Positions 60,819-64,000 of a DNA stretch of 64,000 nt are shown here, piece after piece. The translations under genes were made by a program, and so were the position numbers. Within the stretch, counting starts at the first letter, position 1. Each line of letters begins with the position of its first letter. Where the stretch lies: contig MCFH01000021.1 of assembly GCA_002104945.1 (NCBI GenBank), forward strand, positions 496,001 through 560,000. The letters are read 5' to 3'. Source of the stretch: Piromyces finnis. Its lineage: Eukaryota; Neocallimastigomycota; Neocallimastigomycetes; Neocallimastigales; Neocallimastigaceae. The notes below the pieces were generated by a model. It was not told the origin of the DNA. It did not search any database and saw only the letters and a program-made list of their open reading frames with translations.

Positions 60819-62576
60819 ATGTTATCAAAGAAAAATTTTCAATTTATTTTTACTTCATTATTTTTATATTCTCTCAATAGAACTTTTGTTCTTTCAAGAA
60901 ACATTGATATTTTGAAAAGAAATTATAGTATTACCAACAATATAGATACACCAAAAGATAGAAAACCTATTGGTTTTGGTCGTAATACGGTCGGTGGTGA
61001 TGTAGAAGAAAGTACTATCTATAATATTTATAATTTAGAAGAATTTTTTAAAGCTCTTGATAACCAAGGTCACCCAGACGATCCAAAAATTATTTATGTC
61101 AATGGTAAAATCCAAGGAAATATTAAAAAAATAATAACTAATAAAAAAAGAAGTATTTCAACTGACTTTGAAAACGAGGAGAGTGATGATTTAATTGAAT
61201 CTATCGATGAAAGTATTGATGTAGAAGCTTTTATTGAAGATAGTGATTTTGAAGAAGAAATTCAATATATGACTGAATCAGATTATGCTCCAGGTTATTC
61301 TATTTCAGATTATTTATCTTGTTTTGGTGAAGACGGTAAGGTCTGGGAAAATTCTGACGAATGTAATCATTTAGAGGAATTAAGACTTCAAGGTCATATC
61401 AATCAAAGAGATGCTATTATGTTAAGAATTGGTAACAATACTTCAATTTATGGCGTTGATGAAAATAGTCGTCTTCAAGATATTTTCTTAAATATCAAAG
61501 GATCAGATCAAGTCATTGTTCGTCACTTAACTGTCGATACTCCAAGAGACTTCTTTTCAGAATGGGATCCAACAGATGGTATTAATGGTAGTTGGAATGC
61601 AGCTTTTACCGGTATTGCTATTGAAAATTCGTAAGAAGAATGAAAAGAAAAAAAAAATTTTTTTTTTATATAATAATATAATAATTTTATAATTACGAAA
61701 TTATCAATGAATAATAATAATTAACAACTATTTGATTATTTCATTATTAATAAATATTATCATAATATATTTATACATTTATAATATTTATGTATCTTAT
61801 AAATATTTAATAGAACAAATGTTTGGATTGATAATTGCCATATTACTGATGGTGAACATTCAATTGTTGAAGCTGGTAAAAAATTTGGTACATATATTGA
61901 ATTACATGACGGTGCTTTAGATATTTGGCGTGGCGCTGATTACATTACAATTTCTAATTGTCGTTTTAGTGATCATCAAAAAACTATGTTAATTGGTAGT
62001 AGTGATAGTATGAAAACTGATGCAGGTAAATTCCACATTACTCTTTATAACAATGTTTTTGAAAATTGTAAGGAGAGACTTCCAAGAGTCCGTTTTGGTA
62101 AAGTTCATATATTTAATAATTACTATTATTCTACTACCGATAGTAGCAATGGATATAATTCTCTTTCAGCTGGATATTATAATGATCCAAAAGTTTTTGC
62201 AAACTATTTCATTGGCTTAGGGGTTGAATGTGATATTACATCCCAATATAATTATTTCCTTTACGAGGGAACAGAAGATATTCCAGATTCAGAAACTATT
62301 GTTGTTTATAGTTATGGTGGTTACACCTTTTCTGATGTTGGATCCTTGTATAATGGTCATACTTTCGATCCAGAAGCTATTGCTAACGAAAGTTTTGAAA
62401 TTAAAAAAGCTTCTAGAATTGAAAGTGATGCTCTTAAAGGAAAAAATCCACCTGCTTGGACTAATGCCACTTTTAATAATAAATCATTTAATCCATCAGA
62501 GTATTATGACTATGAAGTCATCGAAGATATGAATGTTATTTTATCTCTTGTTAAAAGAACCATTCCAGAATTTTAA
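60819..62576 (+). CDS. Secreted pectate lyase, polysaccharide lyase family 1
   Basis: Cleaves de-esterified pectin by Ca-dependent beta-elimination, outside the cell. Two exons, 60819-61630 and 61814-62576, joined in phase 2, giving 524 aa. A signal peptide covers about residues 1-26 (FIFTSLFLYSLNRTFVLS core). The PL1 parallel beta-helix motifs are in order: KPIGFGRNTVGG, NTSIYGVDENSRLQD, QVIVRHLTVDTPRD, VWIDNCHITDGEHS, DGALDIWRGADYITISNC, FSDHQKTMLIGSSD and the catalytic RLPRVRFGKVHIFNNYY. The essential Arg lies in RxPxxR at 359-364, and Ca-binding Asp residues are present. An acidic insertion (about residues 115-160) between strands is unusual. No dockerin or carbohydrate-binding module is attached, so it is a free enzyme and not cellulosome-bound. 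C-ending codons are common, suggesting good expression. It fits a plant-degrading gut fungus. Confidence 0.95.
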
Positions 62577-62640
62577 TTCATATAAATAAAAATCAAAAAT
62601 TTATATATTTATTTTAAACAAGGGAGAAATAGAATTAAAG

Positions 62641-62673
<33 letters not shown>

Positions 62674-63274
62674 ATTATTTATAGATAAAATAAAAATTTA
62701 TAACAAAAAAAAAATTATACATATTTACTAATTAGAGATTATATAAAACTAATAATAGAATAAAAAAGGAAAAGGGATTTTGATAAATAGAAAAAGAAAA
62801 TAACAATAAAATAAAATTTATAAAAAAGTAATTTTTAAAGTGTAAATTTTTTTTTGTTATTTAATCTTATTTTTTAAATATATTTTAATAATAATTCAAT
62901 AATATTTATGTGACATACTAGGTTTATCCTATAATAATAAAGAAGAATAAAGCTTTTTTTTTTTTATATATAATTTTATTATGTGTACTTTTAATTTTTT
63001 TATTTTATTTATTTATTTTTTTTTTTATTTTTTGTACTAATAAATTTATACTATAAATTTACAGACAAATATATATTTTCTTAATTCATTTTATTATTAT
63101 ATTCACTACTATTATTATTATAAATAATAGAATTTAAATAATTAAAAAAAAAAAAAAAAAAAAAAGGTGTGTGTGTATGTGTAAAATGATATGTATAGAC
63201 AAAGAAATGAATGATTAATAAATAATAATAAAATTTTTATTGTAACGATATAATGAAATAAATTTCAATTTTGT
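62577..63274. other. Convergent 3' region of pectate lyase and CDC40
   Basis: A30-class run at 62641-62670 and an A22-class run at 63144-63165 followed by (GT)n. No gene or element termini recognised. Confidence 0.5.
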
Positions 63275-64000
63275 TTAATCCCAGTATTTAATTAAACCAT
63301 CCCAACTACAAGTTGCTACTTTACTAGTTTCATGTGGATGCCATTCACAACCGACAACAGCAGCATTATGTGCCTTGAATTTCCTAAATATTATAATGAA
63401 AAATAAAAATATATATATATATATATATATTAATCAAAAAAAATTTAAATTTTTTTTTTTTTATTCATTTAAATAATTGCTTAATTAATTTTTAAATAAA
63501 CTTACTTATATAATTTACAAGTTTTCCAATCCCAGAAGAACATTTTACCTTCAGAATCACCACTCATTAAGAAATGACCATCTGGTGAAAAGTTAACTTG
63601 ACATGAAAAACCAGCCACTAAATGACCAGTGAAACGTTTCTTATAATTCATACGGAATTTATCTTTAACAGAATAAACTTGAACTTGATTATCCATAGAT
63701 TGGCAAGCAATATATTTACCATTTGGATGAACGGAAACACTTGGTATAGCATGCATACTTGGTTCAGCAATATATTTAATAACAACAGGAATATCGTATT
63801 CCCATACACGAAGAGTTTTATCATCACTTGTAGTAACAAAACGACGGTTATTATCAACAAATGTAATTGTATTAACAGCACCCAAGTGTTGATTATATTC
63901 TTGAACTATTTCACCTGAATTTATATCATATTGATAAATCTTTTTATCAGAACAACCAGTAAGGAAAATATTTTGTTTATCTTCATCTGGATTAAATCTT
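63275..64000 (-). CDS. CDC40: CDC40/PRP17 spliceosomal WD40 protein, 3' part
   Basis: Second-step splicing factor Prp17/CDC40 with a C-terminal seven-blade WD40 propeller. Visible exons: 64000-63506 (continuing beyond the window) and 63383-63275, joined in phase 2. The blades read [59 protein letters not shown], and the family's exact ending [20 protein letters not shown] followed by WD and stop. Only the N-terminal part is missing. Assignment secure; the residual exon count is unknown. Confidence 0.94.

Overview
The window is nuclear DNA from a eukaryote with an extremely A+T-rich genome. It has short introns (mostly GT...TAG or GT...AAG), poly-Asn and poly-Gln tracts, long (AAT)n microsatellites, a secreted family-1 pectate lyase, small secreted GPI-type proteins and giant ankyrin proteins. 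This combination fits an anaerobic gut fungus (Neocallimastigomycota) best. That placement is inferred from composition and gene content; no marker gene was searched.

Layout. 1-2363 (-): 5' two thirds of a RAD2/XPG nuclease gene, with two introns that have U12-type AT-AC ends. 2863-4874 (+): an 8-exon gene for a degenerate Rossmann/P5C-reductase-like protein. 5602-6789 (-): secreted, Asn-rich, GPI-type surface protein. 6790-9883: gene-poor. 9884-13687 (+): 15-exon TCF25/Rqc1. 14169-17180 (-): ubiquitin-specific protease. 18850-22126 (-): multi-exon 7TM (GOST-like) protein. 24232-31946 (+) and 40940-50941 (+): two giant ankyrin proteins of about 2536 and 3297 aa, built from the same long supermodule. 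The second carries a 44-copy 54-bp coding minisatellite.

Between the giants lie remnants: a non-LTR reverse-transcriptase tail (32515-33176), a frameshifted ankyrin pseudogene (34215-35045), a Cys-rich secreted protein (36211-36918), a possible second element remnant, and an apparently intact SINE-like insertion with a perfect 14-bp target-site duplication (39388-39974).

The right side returns to housekeeping genes: TFIIF alpha/TFG1 (52691-55833, +), YOP1/REEP (56371-57214, -), a stand-alone EF-Tu domain-I-like GTPase with damaged switch motifs (58598-59287, +), pectate lyase (60819-62576, +) and the 3' part of CDC40/PRP17 (63275-64000, -).

The genes do not form one pathway. DNA repair, ribosome quality control, deubiquitination, transcription and splicing genes flank a lineage-specific, repeat-driven ankyrin region. 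The most unusual material is the ankyrin supermodule pair, the U12-type introns and the stand-alone EF-Tu-like protein. All exon joins were read by eye; every multi-exon model keeps a consistent phase across all joins.
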